Shown one piece after another: positions 1 through 7,667 of a DNA stretch of 64,000 bases. This DNA is from Bacteroidales bacterium (GTDB lineage: Bacteria; Bacteroidota; Bacteroidia; Bacteroidales; Tenuifilaceae). A model generated the notes under the pieces. It worked only from the letters and a program-made list of their open reading frames with translations, had not been told where the DNA came from and ran no database searches. Both the position numbers and the translations under genes were made by a program. Numbering within the stretch: position 1 is the stretch's first letter; every line of letters begins with the position of its first letter. Where the stretch lies: the NCBI GenBank assembly GCA_016931855.1, contig JAFGDZ010000081.1, positions 1 to 64,000 of the forward strand. The letters are read 5' to 3'.

Positions 1-72
1 ATTGGCATTAAAGGGAAACGCAAGATTATCGGGTGGAATAACGACTATGTTTTTAAGGTTTTAAAAAATTAG
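1..72 (+). CDS. C-terminal end of an unidentified protein
   Basis: An open frame runs from the window edge to a TAG at 70-72 and gives 23 residues ending in VFKVLKN. It is rich in lysine and isoleucine and carries no motif I recognise. It is only the tail of a gene that starts outside the window. It could be non-coding, but the frame is open from base 1 and the following 268 bases look intergenic. Confidence 0.4.
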   Translation: MGIKGKRKIIGWNNDYVFKVLKN

Positions 73-340
73 ATGCGTTTGCCCTGTGTTAAAACTGATT
101 TGTTTGGCTAAACGTGAGCTGACATGTTTTTACGTAATGAGATACAGTGGCCAACACTTCCCACCAAGTTTTTGTTGCCTGTAATATGCCACTAAATATT
201 TCAACACTAATGGGTGTGCAACGCAACTTGTCATCAAGCAAATTTGTGCCAATTCGCTAAATCTGAATCATCAGTGTTCCATTTAGTATAGATAGATAAA
301 GGAAAATAGCTAACTTTGCGCTCAATTTGCAGAGGTAAAA
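73..340. other. Intergenic region upstream of prfA
   Basis: These 268 bases are AT-rich and hold no convincing open frame. The only signal I can support is the TAACTTTG promoter element near the end. No clear terminator hairpin for the upstream gene was found. Confidence 0.5.
311..318 (+). promoter_or_regulatory. Bacteroidota -7 promoter element for prfA
   Basis: TAACTTTG matches the Bacteroidota -7 consensus TAnnTTTG and lies 22 bases before the prfA ATG, giving a very short leader. No good -33 TTTG sits at the usual distance, so only half of the promoter is supported. Confidence 0.5.
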
Positions 341-1426
341 ATGGCAGAAAATAGCATTCTGCGTAGGCTTGAGGGCTTACGCCATAAGTTTGAAGAGATA
401 GGACAGCAGATTACCGACCCTGCTGTAATGGCCGACATGAAGAGGTTTGTGGCTCTTAATAAGGAGTACCGCGAGCTAGAGCCAATTGTTGAGGCCTACG
501 ATAAGTATAAAAATATTCTAAGCAATATCAATTCATCAAAGGAGATACTTGCTACCGAGAAGGATGAAGAGATGCGCGAGATGGCCAAAATTGAGGTTGA
601 CACCCTTGAGAATCAGCAATCTGAATTAGAGGAGGAGATCAAATTCCTATTAATTCCTGCCGACCCTCAGGATGGCAAGAATGCCGTACTAGAGATTCGT
701 GCTGGAACAGGTGGCGATGAGGCAAGTATCTTTGCTGGCGACCTCTACCGCATGTACACCAAGTTTATTGAGACAAAGGGTTGGAAGTATGATGTTAGCG
801 ATTTCTCCGAAGGAACAGCAGGCGGTTACAAGGAGGTTATCCTAAACGTTAAGGGTAACGGCGTTTATGGTGTGCTTAAGTACGAGTCTGGCGTGCACCG
901 CGTACAGCGCGTACCCCAAACCGAAACCCAGGGGCGTGTTCACACCTCTGCAGCAACCGTTGCAGTGCTTCCCGAAGCTGAGGAGTTTGATATTGACCTG
1001 CGAATGGAGGATATCCGGAAGGATACTTTCTGCGCATCGGGACCTGGCGGACAGAGCGTTAACACCACCTACTCTGCAATCCGCTTAACCCACATCCCAT
1101 CGGGTATTGTGGTGCAGTGTCAGGATCAGAAGTCGCAGCTAAAGAACTTTGATAAGGCCTTAGGCGAACTTCGTACCCGTTTGTACAACCTTGAATACCA
1201 GAAGTACCTAGACGAAATCTCGTCCAAACGTAAAACCATGGTTTCTACTGGCGACCGTTCGGCAAAGATTCGTACATATAACTACCCACAGGGACGCGTT
1301 ACCGACCACCGCATTAACCTTACCCTATACAACCTTTCGGCAGTAATGGATGGCGATATAGGCGAGATTATTGATAAGCTGCAAATGGCCGAGAACGCGG
1401 AACGATTAAGAGCAAGCGAAGAGTAA
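341..1426 (+). CDS. prfA: Peptide chain release factor 1
   Basis: This is the class I release factor that reads UAA and UAG and triggers peptidyl-tRNA hydrolysis on the ribosome. The 361 residues match the usual RF1 length. The stop-codon recognition tripeptide appears as PQT at 192-194 (RF1 has PxT, RF2 has SPF), and the GGQ motif that enters the peptidyl-transferase centre is at 236-238. The start ATG lies just after a TAnnTTTG element. Only 13 bases separate it from pyrF, so the two are probably co-transcribed. The prfA-pyrF pairing is familiar in Bacteroidota. Confidence 0.97.
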   Translation: MAENSILRRLEGLRHKFEEIGQQITDPAVMADMKRFVALNKEYRELEPIVEAYDKYKNILSNINSSKEILATEKDEEMREMAKIEVDTLENQQSELEEEIKFLLIPADPQDGKNAVLEIRAGTGGDEASIFAGDLYRMYTKFIETKGWKYDVSDFSEGTAGGYKEVILNVKGNGVYGVLKYESGVHRVQRVPQTETQGRVHTSAATVAVLPEAEEFDIDLRMEDIRKDTFCASGPGGQSVNTTYSAIRLTHIPSGIVVQCQDQKSQLKNFDKALGELRTRLYNLEYQKYLDEISSKRKTMVSTGDRSAKIRTYNYPQGRVTDHRINLTLYNLSAVMDGDIGEIIDKLQMAENAERLRASEE

Positions 1427-1439
1427 AATCTGCAACCAT

Positions 1440-2273
1440 ATGACTCCCGAACAACTATTTACCCAGATATGTCGCAAGAAGAGCTTTCTTTGTGTAGGGC
1501 TCGATAGCGATTTGAACAAGATTCCCGAGCATTTGCTTTCAAAGCCCGATCCGCTATTTGAGTTCAACAAGGGAATAGTTGATGCTACGGCCGATTTGGC
1601 TGTCTCATTCAAAGCTAACCTTGCTTTTTACGAGTTGCACGGGGCATCGGGATGGAATAGCCTTGTGAAAACCTTTAAGTACATTCGTAAGAACTACCCC
1701 GATATTTTCCTTATTGCCGATGCAAAGCGTGGCGATATAGCAAATACCGCTAGGATGTACGCAAAAACCTTTTTTCAAAGCCTAGATTGCGATGCGGTAA
1801 CCATATCGCCATACATGGGACAGGATACCGTAACCCCATTCCTCGATTTTGACAACAAATGGGTAATCCTTTTGGCGCTTACTTCAAACGATAGCTTCCA
1901 TGATTTCCAGATGATGGAGAATGCAGCAACTGGACGCAAGCTATTCGAGGAAGTTGTGCTAAAATCTATGCACTGGGGATCCGATAGCAACATGATGTAC
2001 GTTGTAGGGGCAACCCGAGCCGAGCAGTTTAGGGAGGTGCGCAAGTTGGCTCCAGACCATTTTCTTCTGGTTCCAGGAGTTGGCGAACAGGGTGGAAGCC
2101 TACGCGATGTGGCAAAGAACGGAATGAATTCCCGTTGCGGGTTACTTGTAAACTCATCGCGTGGAATTATTTATGCCGATATAACCGCTAAGTATGCCGA
2201 GGCTGCGCGCCATCGCGCACAAAAGCTACAACAGGAGATGGAAGTGCTACTTAAGGAGGCGGAACTAATTTAG
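1440..2273 (+). CDS. pyrF: Orotidine 5'-phosphate decarboxylase, type 2
   Basis: It catalyses the last step of UMP synthesis, decarboxylation of OMP. The sequence has the catalytic DAKRGDI motif at residues 94-100 (Asp94, Lys96, Asp99 of the Asp-Lys-Asp network), an N-terminal LCVGLDSD strand at 17-24 and a C-terminal phosphate-binding region around [10 protein letters not shown]. At 277 residues it is the longer subfamily 2 type rather than the roughly 230-residue E. coli type. It follows prfA by 13 bases and is closed by a strong hairpin at 2289-2330. Confidence 0.95.
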   Translation: MTPEQLFTQICRKKSFLCVGLDSDLNKIPEHLLSKPDPLFEFNKGIVDATADLAVSFKANLAFYELHGASGWNSLVKTFKYIRKNYPDIFLIADAKRGDIANTARMYAKTFFQSLDCDAVTISPYMGQDTVTPFLDFDNKWVILLALTSNDSFHDFQMMENAATGRKLFEEVVLKSMHWGSDSNMMYVVGATRAEQFREVRKLAPDHFLLVPGVGEQGGSLRDVAKNGMNSRCGLLVNSSRGIIYADITAKYAEAARHRAQKLQQEMEVLLKEAELI

Positions 2274-2288
2274 ACCCATCACAATAAC

Positions 2289-2330
2289 ATACGCAAAGGG
2301 GCTATCCATACGGGTAGCCCCTTTGCGTAT
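2289..2330 (+). terminator. Hairpin terminator after pyrF
   Basis: A perfect 16-bp stem (2289-2304 with 2315-2330) extends inward by a few more pairs to a four-base loop. It starts 16 bases after the pyrF stop. No long T-run follows, but the stem is exceptionally stable and near-palindromic, so it may work on both strands. Confidence 0.8.
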
Positions 2331-2350
2331 GTGTCTATTTGCAAACAAAG

Positions 2351-2422
2351 TAAGTGCTGTCACTTATAGTAAAATAGGTGAAATGAGCTATTCCCTAGGA
2401 TGTAAATTTACGGCAACTTTGC
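2351..2422 (+). promoter_or_regulatory. Promoter module, copy A
   Basis: A 72-base module begins with a perfect inverted repeat TAAGTG-N4-CACTTA (2351-2366), then has GCTATT at 2387-2392, and ends in a -7-like AACTTTGC (2415-2422). Hand alignment to copy C, exactly 500 bases downstream, gives 45 of 72 identities without gaps. Identity is concentrated in the inverted repeat, around GCTATT and at the 3' end, while the spacer between GCTATT and CAACTTTGC has diverged. The arrangement suggests an operator plus promoter that fires into the short unit at 2425-2501. Confidence 0.6.
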
Positions 2423-2424
2423 AT

Positions 2425-2501
2425 CATAGTTTTTGAGTATAGTAATTGAGGCTTGAGAACAACTGCTAAGAAGCTCCTGATGCTTGCATCAGGGGCTTTT
2501 T
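2425..2501 (+). ncRNA. Putative small RNA A (promoter module plus terminator)
   Basis: About 75 bases lie between promoter module A and a strong intrinsic terminator, with no plausible ORF. The 5' part holds AGTTTTTG and the 12-mer TAGTAATTGAGG (2440-2451). The same 12-mer appears at 2672-2683 in unit B at nearly the same distance from its promoter. The start of transcription is inferred from the TTTG at 2418-2421. It could be a free small RNA or a vestigial leader of a lost gene. Confidence 0.5.
2471..2501 (+). terminator. Intrinsic terminator of unit A
   Basis: The stem 2471-2482 pairs with 2487-2498 (one T-G wobble) around a CTTG loop, and is followed by a T-run at 2497-2501. No coding gene lies between the pyrF terminator and this one, so it ends a non-coding transcript. 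Confidence 0.75.
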
Positions 2502-2587
2502 GGCATTTATGGAGGATTTGCACCATCTTTAACAGCTATACTCTTGTTGGTATAAGCCCATTGCTTCTTGGTAGAATGGAACTAGTA

Positions 2588-2657
2588 TAAGTGCTAACCC
2601 CTATTAAAAATAGCCATTTCACGCTATTCCTAGCTTTACAAATTACTTACACCTTTG
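2588..2657 (+). promoter_or_regulatory. Promoter module, copy B
   Basis: This copy keeps TAAGTG (2588-2593), GCTATT (2623-2628) and CCTTTG ending at 2657, with spacing of 35 and 31 bases against 36 and 31 in copies A and C. The right half of the inverted repeat is lost (ACCCCTA instead of CACTTA), so an operator role may be weakened here. It faces unit B at 2661-2838. Confidence 0.5.
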
Positions 2658-2660
2658 TTC

Positions 2661-2838
2661 CGAGTTTTGGTTAGTAATTGAGGTGTATAAACCTCCTTGT
2701 AAAAAAAACGGCAAGAACAGGCGTAAAGAGTTGCTCTTGATTTCTGTAACGAGAACAGCAGTAATACCCTATTTGCTTGTAATTCAACACTGCTTAAGTA
2801 GCCGGAGTATCCATTGGATGCTCCGGCTACTTGTTTTT
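2661..2838 (+). ncRNA. Putative small RNA B, paralogue of unit A
   Basis: About 175 bases run from promoter module B to a very strong terminator, with no convincing ORF. The 5' end shares AGTTTTG and the 12-mer TAGTAATTGAGG (2672-2683) with unit A. A small hairpin GAGGT-GTATAA-ACCTC follows at 2680-2695, then an A-rich stretch (2700-2708). It looks like a longer sibling of unit A; both ends are inferred. Confidence 0.45.
2796..2838 (+). terminator. Intrinsic terminator of unit B
   Basis: A 17-bp stem (2796-2812 with 2816-2832, one wobble) with a three-base loop is followed by GTTTTT. It lies 13 bases before promoter module C, so the susC promoter is insulated from unit B. Confidence 0.85.
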
Positions 2839-2850
2839 ATAGGCCTCAAG

Positions 2851-2922
2851 TAAGTGTTGGCACTTAAATCAATATAGGCGAATAACGCTATTTCAGCCAT
2901 GGGTTATACTCTACAACTTTGC
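2851..2922 (+). promoter_or_regulatory. Promoter module, copy C (susC promoter)
   Basis: It has the perfect inverted repeat TAAGTG-N4-CACTTA at 2851-2866, GCTATT at 2887-2892 and TACAACTTTGC at 2912-2922, the same layout as copy A. It is the last promoter-like signal before the SusC gene and would give a leader of about 220 bases. Confidence 0.6.
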
Positions 2923-2924
2923 AA

Positions 2925-3150
2925 GAAGAGGAAAAATGTAGGTTTTATTCTCTGCCCTTCGTTTCGCAAACAAGGTTAACAAGCGTGAAAGTTGGTTAAA
3001 AAGTACTTGTAAGTTTTTGAAACGATGCGGCATTAGTAAAACATAACGAGATAGGGTTAAGCTCTCCCAGCCACCCCCTGTCCACGATGTAAATAGCGAA
3101 GTTGGATTTTTAGCCACTTCATAATTATTAACTTCTAAACCTAATTGTTT
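2925..3150 (+). other. Long 5' leader of susC
   Basis: About 225 untranslated bases lie between the inferred transcription start and the susC ATG. I see no terminator or known riboswitch pattern. The 12-mer shared by units A and B is absent here. The length leaves room for post-transcriptional control, for example pairing with a small RNA. Confidence 0.4.
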
Positions 3151-6100
3151 ATGAAAAGGACCTTTGTGTTCGTTGTTCTGTTTGCAATGTTGGGCTTGCA
3201 GCTGGCATTTGCACAAACAAAACAGATCACAGGTACCGTTACATCGGCTGACGATGGACTTGGTATCCCTGGCGTATCTGTAATTATTAAAGGAACTACA
3301 GTTGGTACAACTACCGACATTGATGGTAAGTATTCATTAAGTGTTCCTGGTAGTGATGCAATCATCGTTTATAGCTTTATTGGGCTAAAAACCGTTGAAA
3401 TGCCTGCAACACAGAGCGTAATTAACGTTGTAATGCAGTCTGACAGCCAAGAGCTTGATGAAGTAGTAGTTGTTGGTTATGGTGTTGTAAAGAAAAGTGA
3501 GCTTACTGGTTCTGTTGCTTCAGTAAAGCCAGAAGAGCTAACAGGAAAACCTGTGGCATCGGTTGCTCAAGCGCTACAAGGAAAAGTTGCTGGGGTACAG
3601 GTTGTAAGTACTAGCGGACGTTCTGGTGATATGACTGAGATAAGCATTCGTGGTAATGGTTCTCTTTCTGCATCAAACAGCGTATTGTACGTAATCGACG
3701 GTGTGCCACAAACTTCGATGGGAAGTATTTCTCCAAATGATATAGAGAGCGTAGAAGTGCTTAAAGATGCTGCTTCTGCTGCTATTTATGGATCTCGTGC
3801 ATCAAATGGTGTTGTGCTAATTCAAACAAAGAGAGGGAAGTATTCTGCAAAATCAACTATTGATGTAGTATCTTCTCTTGGAATTCAGACTTTAGTAAAA
3901 AAGCCAACCCTACTAAATGCATCTCAGTATAAGAGGGTTCATGATGTTGCTAGGGAAAATTTCATAAGTGATATAGCCGCTGGTATCGTTGGTCCTCCTA
4001 AGGATCCAAACGTTTTAACACCCATGGCTGAATCTCCTTATGATACTGATTGGATTGATCTAGTAACAAGGGACTTTGCTAAGGTGCAAAGCCATCAGGT
4101 AAGTTTTGGTGGAGGAAATGAGGATACTAGGTTCTATCTTTCTGGGTCAATCTTCGATCAGCAAGGAATAATCAAGATGGATCAGTACCGTAAATACAGA
4201 ACCAGGGCAAATGTTGATCACAAGTTTAACAAATACGTTAAAATTGGTGTTCAGTCTTATTTCTCTGTTTCAGAGTCGGTACCAATGGCTGATGATAACA
4301 ATATGTACCAACCATGGTCTGCTGCTCACAATGCGCACCCAAATGTTAGCCCTACCGACGATAACGGTAAGTTAACTCGTGGTTCTTTTGTTAACCCTCT
4401 AATGGCATTTGAGCGACAAATAACCGACAAATGGCAGGAATTAGGTGGTTCTTTCTATTTTGATGTAACCCCAATTTCTGGATTGGTATGGCATTCAGCA
4501 TATTCTGGTGATGTTGCTGTAAATAGATACAATAGATTTGATGCCCCAAATACCAAGCGTGGTGAGAATGGTGGTGGTGCTCCTACTGGTCACGGTTATT
4601 ACTCTACTGAGAATAATAGAAGTTTCCAAATTGAGAATACTATAACCTATTCAGGAAATCTGTTTGAACAGAAACTACGTTATTCTATCTTAGGAGGACA
4701 CTCTTTCCAAAAATCATTGTTTGAGGATTCATATGTTGCTGGAGAAAACTTCCCATCTAATGATTTATCGTGGTTAACTTCGGCTGGTTTAATTAACATG
4801 GGTAGAAGCTATACTTATAGCACCGCTCTTGAATCATATTTTTCTCGCGTACAGTTATCTTGGAATGAGCGTTATATGTTAATGTTCTCTATTCGTGGTG
4901 ATGGTTCGTCTAAATTCAATAAGGATAATAGATGGGGCTTCTTCCCTGCCGCTTCTATAGGTTGGAATGTGTCTAAGGAGGACTTTTTCCAGTCATCTTT
5001 AATTAGCAACCTTAAATTAAGGGCTTCTTATGGTTTAACTGGAAACCAGTCAGGCATTAGTTATGCTACAGGATTAAACCTACTTGGTTCTGGTTCAGAT
5101 TTCAATCACAACGGTAATCCAGGTTTAGGCACAACCGACCTATATAACCCAGATCTTCATTGGGAGAAGGGTTACTCAATGAATGCTGGGTTTGACTTAG
5201 GTATGTTTAACAATAGGTTAAACCTGATTGTTGACGTTTACAGCAAAACATCTAAGGATCTTCTGTATAGAACCAATGTGCCTCAAGAAAGTGGTTACCC
5301 CACAATGATGTCTAATGATGGTGGTGAGATCTCTAATAAAGGTATCGAGGTTACTGCCGACTTCAGCATTATAAAGACTAAAGAGCTAAGTTGGTCTATC
5401 AATGCTAACTTCTCATACAACCATAATGAGGTAGTGAAGTTAGGTGCAGCCAATGGTTATTATGTTACTAGCTTTGCATCTGTTGTTATGGAGGGAGAAA
5501 GCCTTGGTTCTTTCTACTTCCCAGAAGCAATTGGTGTAGCAAGCAAGCCTTATGAGTATAAAGACAAGGACGGTAACGTTGTTAGCACTGTTCAGCCAGG
5601 CGATATGATTTATGCCGACCTAAACGGTGATGGTTTAATTGATGACAAGGATCGTAAGGTGTTCTCTGGCGCCATTGCTCCAATTTATGGTGGCTTTGGT
5701 ACAAGAGTAGCTTATAAAGGATTTGATTTAGCAATAATCTCTCAGTACTCTATTGGGAAGAAGGTTTACGCTATGTATAAAGAAGATGCCTTAAACGGTG
5801 GAGCTGTAGGTAGTCCTTCTTTTGGTAATAACATGATTGATGATATGCTAGACTATTGGACTCCAACCAATACGAATGCCGCAAATCCAAGACCTCATCT
5901 AAGTTCAGAGATTTCTGCTTGGAACTTAAAACGTTCATCTCGTTTCTTAGAAGATGCCGATTATTTGAGAGTTTCTGAGATTACTCTTGGTTATACCTTT
6001 ACCTCTAACTTAAAGCTACCTTACGTTAAGAATTGCCGGTTATATGTTCAGGCACGTAACCCATTTACTTTTACTAAGTACAAAGGCCTAGACCCAGAGG

Positions 6101-6210
6101 TTCAGTACATTGATCCAGATCGTGAAGACAATAAGGTTTCTGCAGGGTACGATAATAACGGTATTCCTAATATGAAAACCTTCTCTGTTGGATTAAATCT
6201 TAACTTCTAA
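3151..6210 (+). CDS. SusC/RagA-family TonB-dependent outer membrane transporter
   Basis: It forms the outer membrane barrel that imports oligosaccharides or peptides captured by its SusD-like lid, powered by TonB. From the ATG at 3151 (an in-frame TTG at 3145 is less likely) it has 1019 residues: signal peptide 1-21 ending LAFA, a carboxypeptidase-regulatory-like domain at about 26-105, a TonB plug at about 110-225 with the typical VVVGYG and SNGVVLIQTKRG segments, then the barrel ending in aromatic-rich NLNF. It is followed after 12 bases by the SusD partner. The neighbourhood holds no glycoside hydrolases, so the substrate cannot be predicted. Confidence 0.95.
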   Translation: MKRTFVFVVLFAMLGLQLAFAQTKQITGTVTSADDGLGIPGVSVIIKGTTVGTTTDIDGKYSLSVPGSDAIIVYSFIGLKTVEMPATQSVINVVMQSDSQELDEVVVVGYGVVKKSELTGSVASVKPEELTGKPVASVAQALQGKVAGVQVVSTSGRSGDMTEISIRGNGSLSASNSVLYVIDGVPQTSMGSISPNDIESVEVLKDAASAAIYGSRASNGVVLIQTKRGKYSAKSTIDVVSSLGIQTLVKKPTLLNASQYKRVHDVARENFISDIAAGIVGPPKDPNVLTPMAESPYDTDWIDLVTRDFAKVQSHQVSFGGGNEDTRFYLSGSIFDQQGIIKMDQYRKYRTRANVDHKFNKYVKIGVQSYFSVSESVPMADDNNMYQPWSAAHNAHPNVSPTDDNGKLTRGSFVNPLMAFERQITDKWQELGGSFYFDVTPISGLVWHSAYSGDVAVNRYNRFDAPNTKRGENGGGAPTGHGYYSTENNRSFQIENTITYSGNLFEQKLRYSILGGHSFQKSLFEDSYVAGENFPSNDLSWLTSAGLINMGRSYTYSTALESYFSRVQLSWNERYMLMFSIRGDGSSKFNKDNRWGFFPAASIGWNVSKEDFFQSSLISNLKLRASYGLTGNQSGISYATGLNLLGSGSDFNHNGNPGLGTTDLYNPDLHWEKGYSMNAGFDLGMFNNRLNLIVDVYSKTSKDLLYRTNVPQESGYPTMMSNDGGEISNKGIEVTADFSIIKTKELSWSINANFSYNHNEVVKLGAANGYYVTSFASVVMEGESLGSFYFPEAIGVASKPYEYKDKDGNVVSTVQPGDMIYADLNGDGLIDDKDRKVFSGAIAPIYGGFGTRVAYKGFDLAIISQYSIGKKVYAMYKEDALNGGAVGSPSFGNNMIDDMLDYWTPTNTNAANPRPHLSSEISAWNLKRSSRFLEDADYLRVSEITLGYTFTSNLKLPYVKNCRLYVQARNPFTFTKYKGLDPEVQYIDPDREDNKVSAGYDNNGIPNMKTFSVGLNLNF

Positions 6211-6222
6211 ACTACAAATAGG

Positions 6223-7410
6223 ATGAAAACAAATAAAATACTTTGCCTCTTTTTGGGACTTTCTTTACTTGGCTTTTCTTCTTGCGAAGATGAGTTAAAT
6301 ATCAGGTCTGAGGCATCTCTTGATGCAACAACAACTCTATCTACAGAGGACGTGGACAAGTTGTTGACAGCTGTTTACAATCGGATGATGGAACCATCTA
6401 GTTATGCTTACTTTAACATTATGACCACTGAGATAATGTCTGATAACTATAGACCTATCAAGTTCCAGTGGTTTCAAGTGCAAAACCTATACGAGCATAA
6501 TGTTCCTGCTGATGATATTCTTTTGAGCTATGGCTACTTTGGATATTTCAGAGCCATTGAGCGTATTCATACAGTTATGAGAGTTCCTTCTGCGTCAACA
6601 GCTCAAATAGCTATGGCTAGGTATTGTAGAGCCCTAAGCTACTTGCGTTTATACGACAGTTTTGAAAGAGTACCATTAGTAGATGAGAATTACGATAATA
6701 AGCCAATTGCTCCCTCTTCAAAGGAGGATGTACTTGACTTTATTGTTAAAGATTTAGAGTTTGCTATGGCAAATAGCCCTGCTTTTAATGCTAAAAATGC
6801 AGAAGTTAGTCAGTGCACGCCAACACAGGAAGCTGCAAAGGCTTTACTTGCTAGGGTGTATAGGATACAAGGCGATCTACCTTCTGCTGGGGCACTTGCC
6901 GAAGAGTTAATTACTTCTGGTAAATTCTCTCTAGCGGTTAATCCTTCAGAGTATAGAGGGGAAACCATTATGCGTTTTGCAGGAAATAAAGGAGAAGAGA
7001 ACGGTAGTTGGGGATGGATTATGAGTCCTCAAGCTGCAACTTGGAACTGTTTTGCTGCAGCAGATGAACTAGTTGCTTTAGTTAAGGGTGATGATACCCG
7101 TGCTAGTTTATTTAGATACAACACTGAGCACGGAGCTTATTTCTCAACAAAGTATACCACTGACGATGATTCTGATTTATTAGTATCAAGAATTGCAGAG
7201 ATGTATTTGATTTCTGCTGAAGCGGGTAATGCCAATAGACTAACCGAGTTCCAATCAGTTAGAAAATCTGCGCTAGCTCTTGATCAGGAACGTCGTTTAG
7301 AACTGTCTTTTGAATGGGTGCGCTGGCAAGATATGAAACTAGCAGGAGAAACTTATGTTCTTCCTTACCCTCAACGAGCGGTTGACTCCAATCATCTTTT
7401 GAAAAATTAG
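6223..7410 (+). CDS. SusD/RagB-like nutrient-binding outer membrane lipoprotein
   Basis: This is the surface lipoprotein that caps the SusC channel and binds substrate. The signal peptide ends at lipobox Cys21 (GFSSC). The N-terminal SusD-like region starts with the helix LSTEDVDKLLTAVYNRM. The C-terminal part has the family signature ERRLELSFEWVRWQDMK. At 395 residues it is short for the family (usually about 450-600), with the middle substrate-binding insertions apparently trimmed. It is coupled to susC and ends at a strong terminator. Confidence 0.92.
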   Translation: MKTNKILCLFLGLSLLGFSSCEDELNIRSEASLDATTTLSTEDVDKLLTAVYNRMMEPSSYAYFNIMTTEIMSDNYRPIKFQWFQVQNLYEHNVPADDILLSYGYFGYFRAIERIHTVMRVPSASTAQIAMARYCRALSYLRLYDSFERVPLVDENYDNKPIAPSSKEDVLDFIVKDLEFAMANSPAFNAKNAEVSQCTPTQEAAKALLARVYRIQGDLPSAGALAEELITSGKFSLAVNPSEYRGETIMRFAGNKGEENGSWGWIMSPQAATWNCFAAADELVALVKGDDTRASLFRYNTEHGAYFSTKYTTDDDSDLLVSRIAEMYLISAEAGNANRLTEFQSVRKSALALDQERRLELSFEWVRWQDMKLAGETYVLPYPQRAVDSNHLLKN

Positions 7411-7427
7411 TCTTTTTTGATTAACGG

Positions 7428-7469
7428 AAAAGGAGCTGTCTTTTAGGCAGCTCCTTTTGTTTTTTTTTA
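7428..7469 (+). terminator. Terminator of the susCD operon
   Basis: An 11-bp stem (7428-7438 with 7448-7458) with a nine-base loop is followed by G and a run of nine T, 18 bases after the SusD stop codon. Confidence 0.9.
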
Positions 7470-7667
7470 TTCTGCTTGTCTAATTATGTTACTAACAGTA
7501 TGTTAATTTGCGCTCCTGATCTGTAATCCTTCTTTTAGACGGATACTTTGTAATCTATGTTATATAGCCTATTTATTGAATTAAACCTTCTTTAAATTTG
7601 TCGTCTTAAATACTAACAGAATATCTGTCAGTGTAGTTGATTCTGTGATGAATAAAGATATCTTAGT

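Noticed and set aside
2251-3150. CRISPR array as an explanation for the repeated blocks before susC
   Set aside because: There are only three diverged copies at unequal spacing of about 237 and 263 bases, with promoter-like ends and terminators between them; no short identical repeats with uniform spacers.
2911-3216. Minus-strand open frame of 101 codons in the susC leader
   Set aside because: It overlaps the start of susC and its signal peptide region, lacks a recognisable motif, and runs against the promoter and leader.
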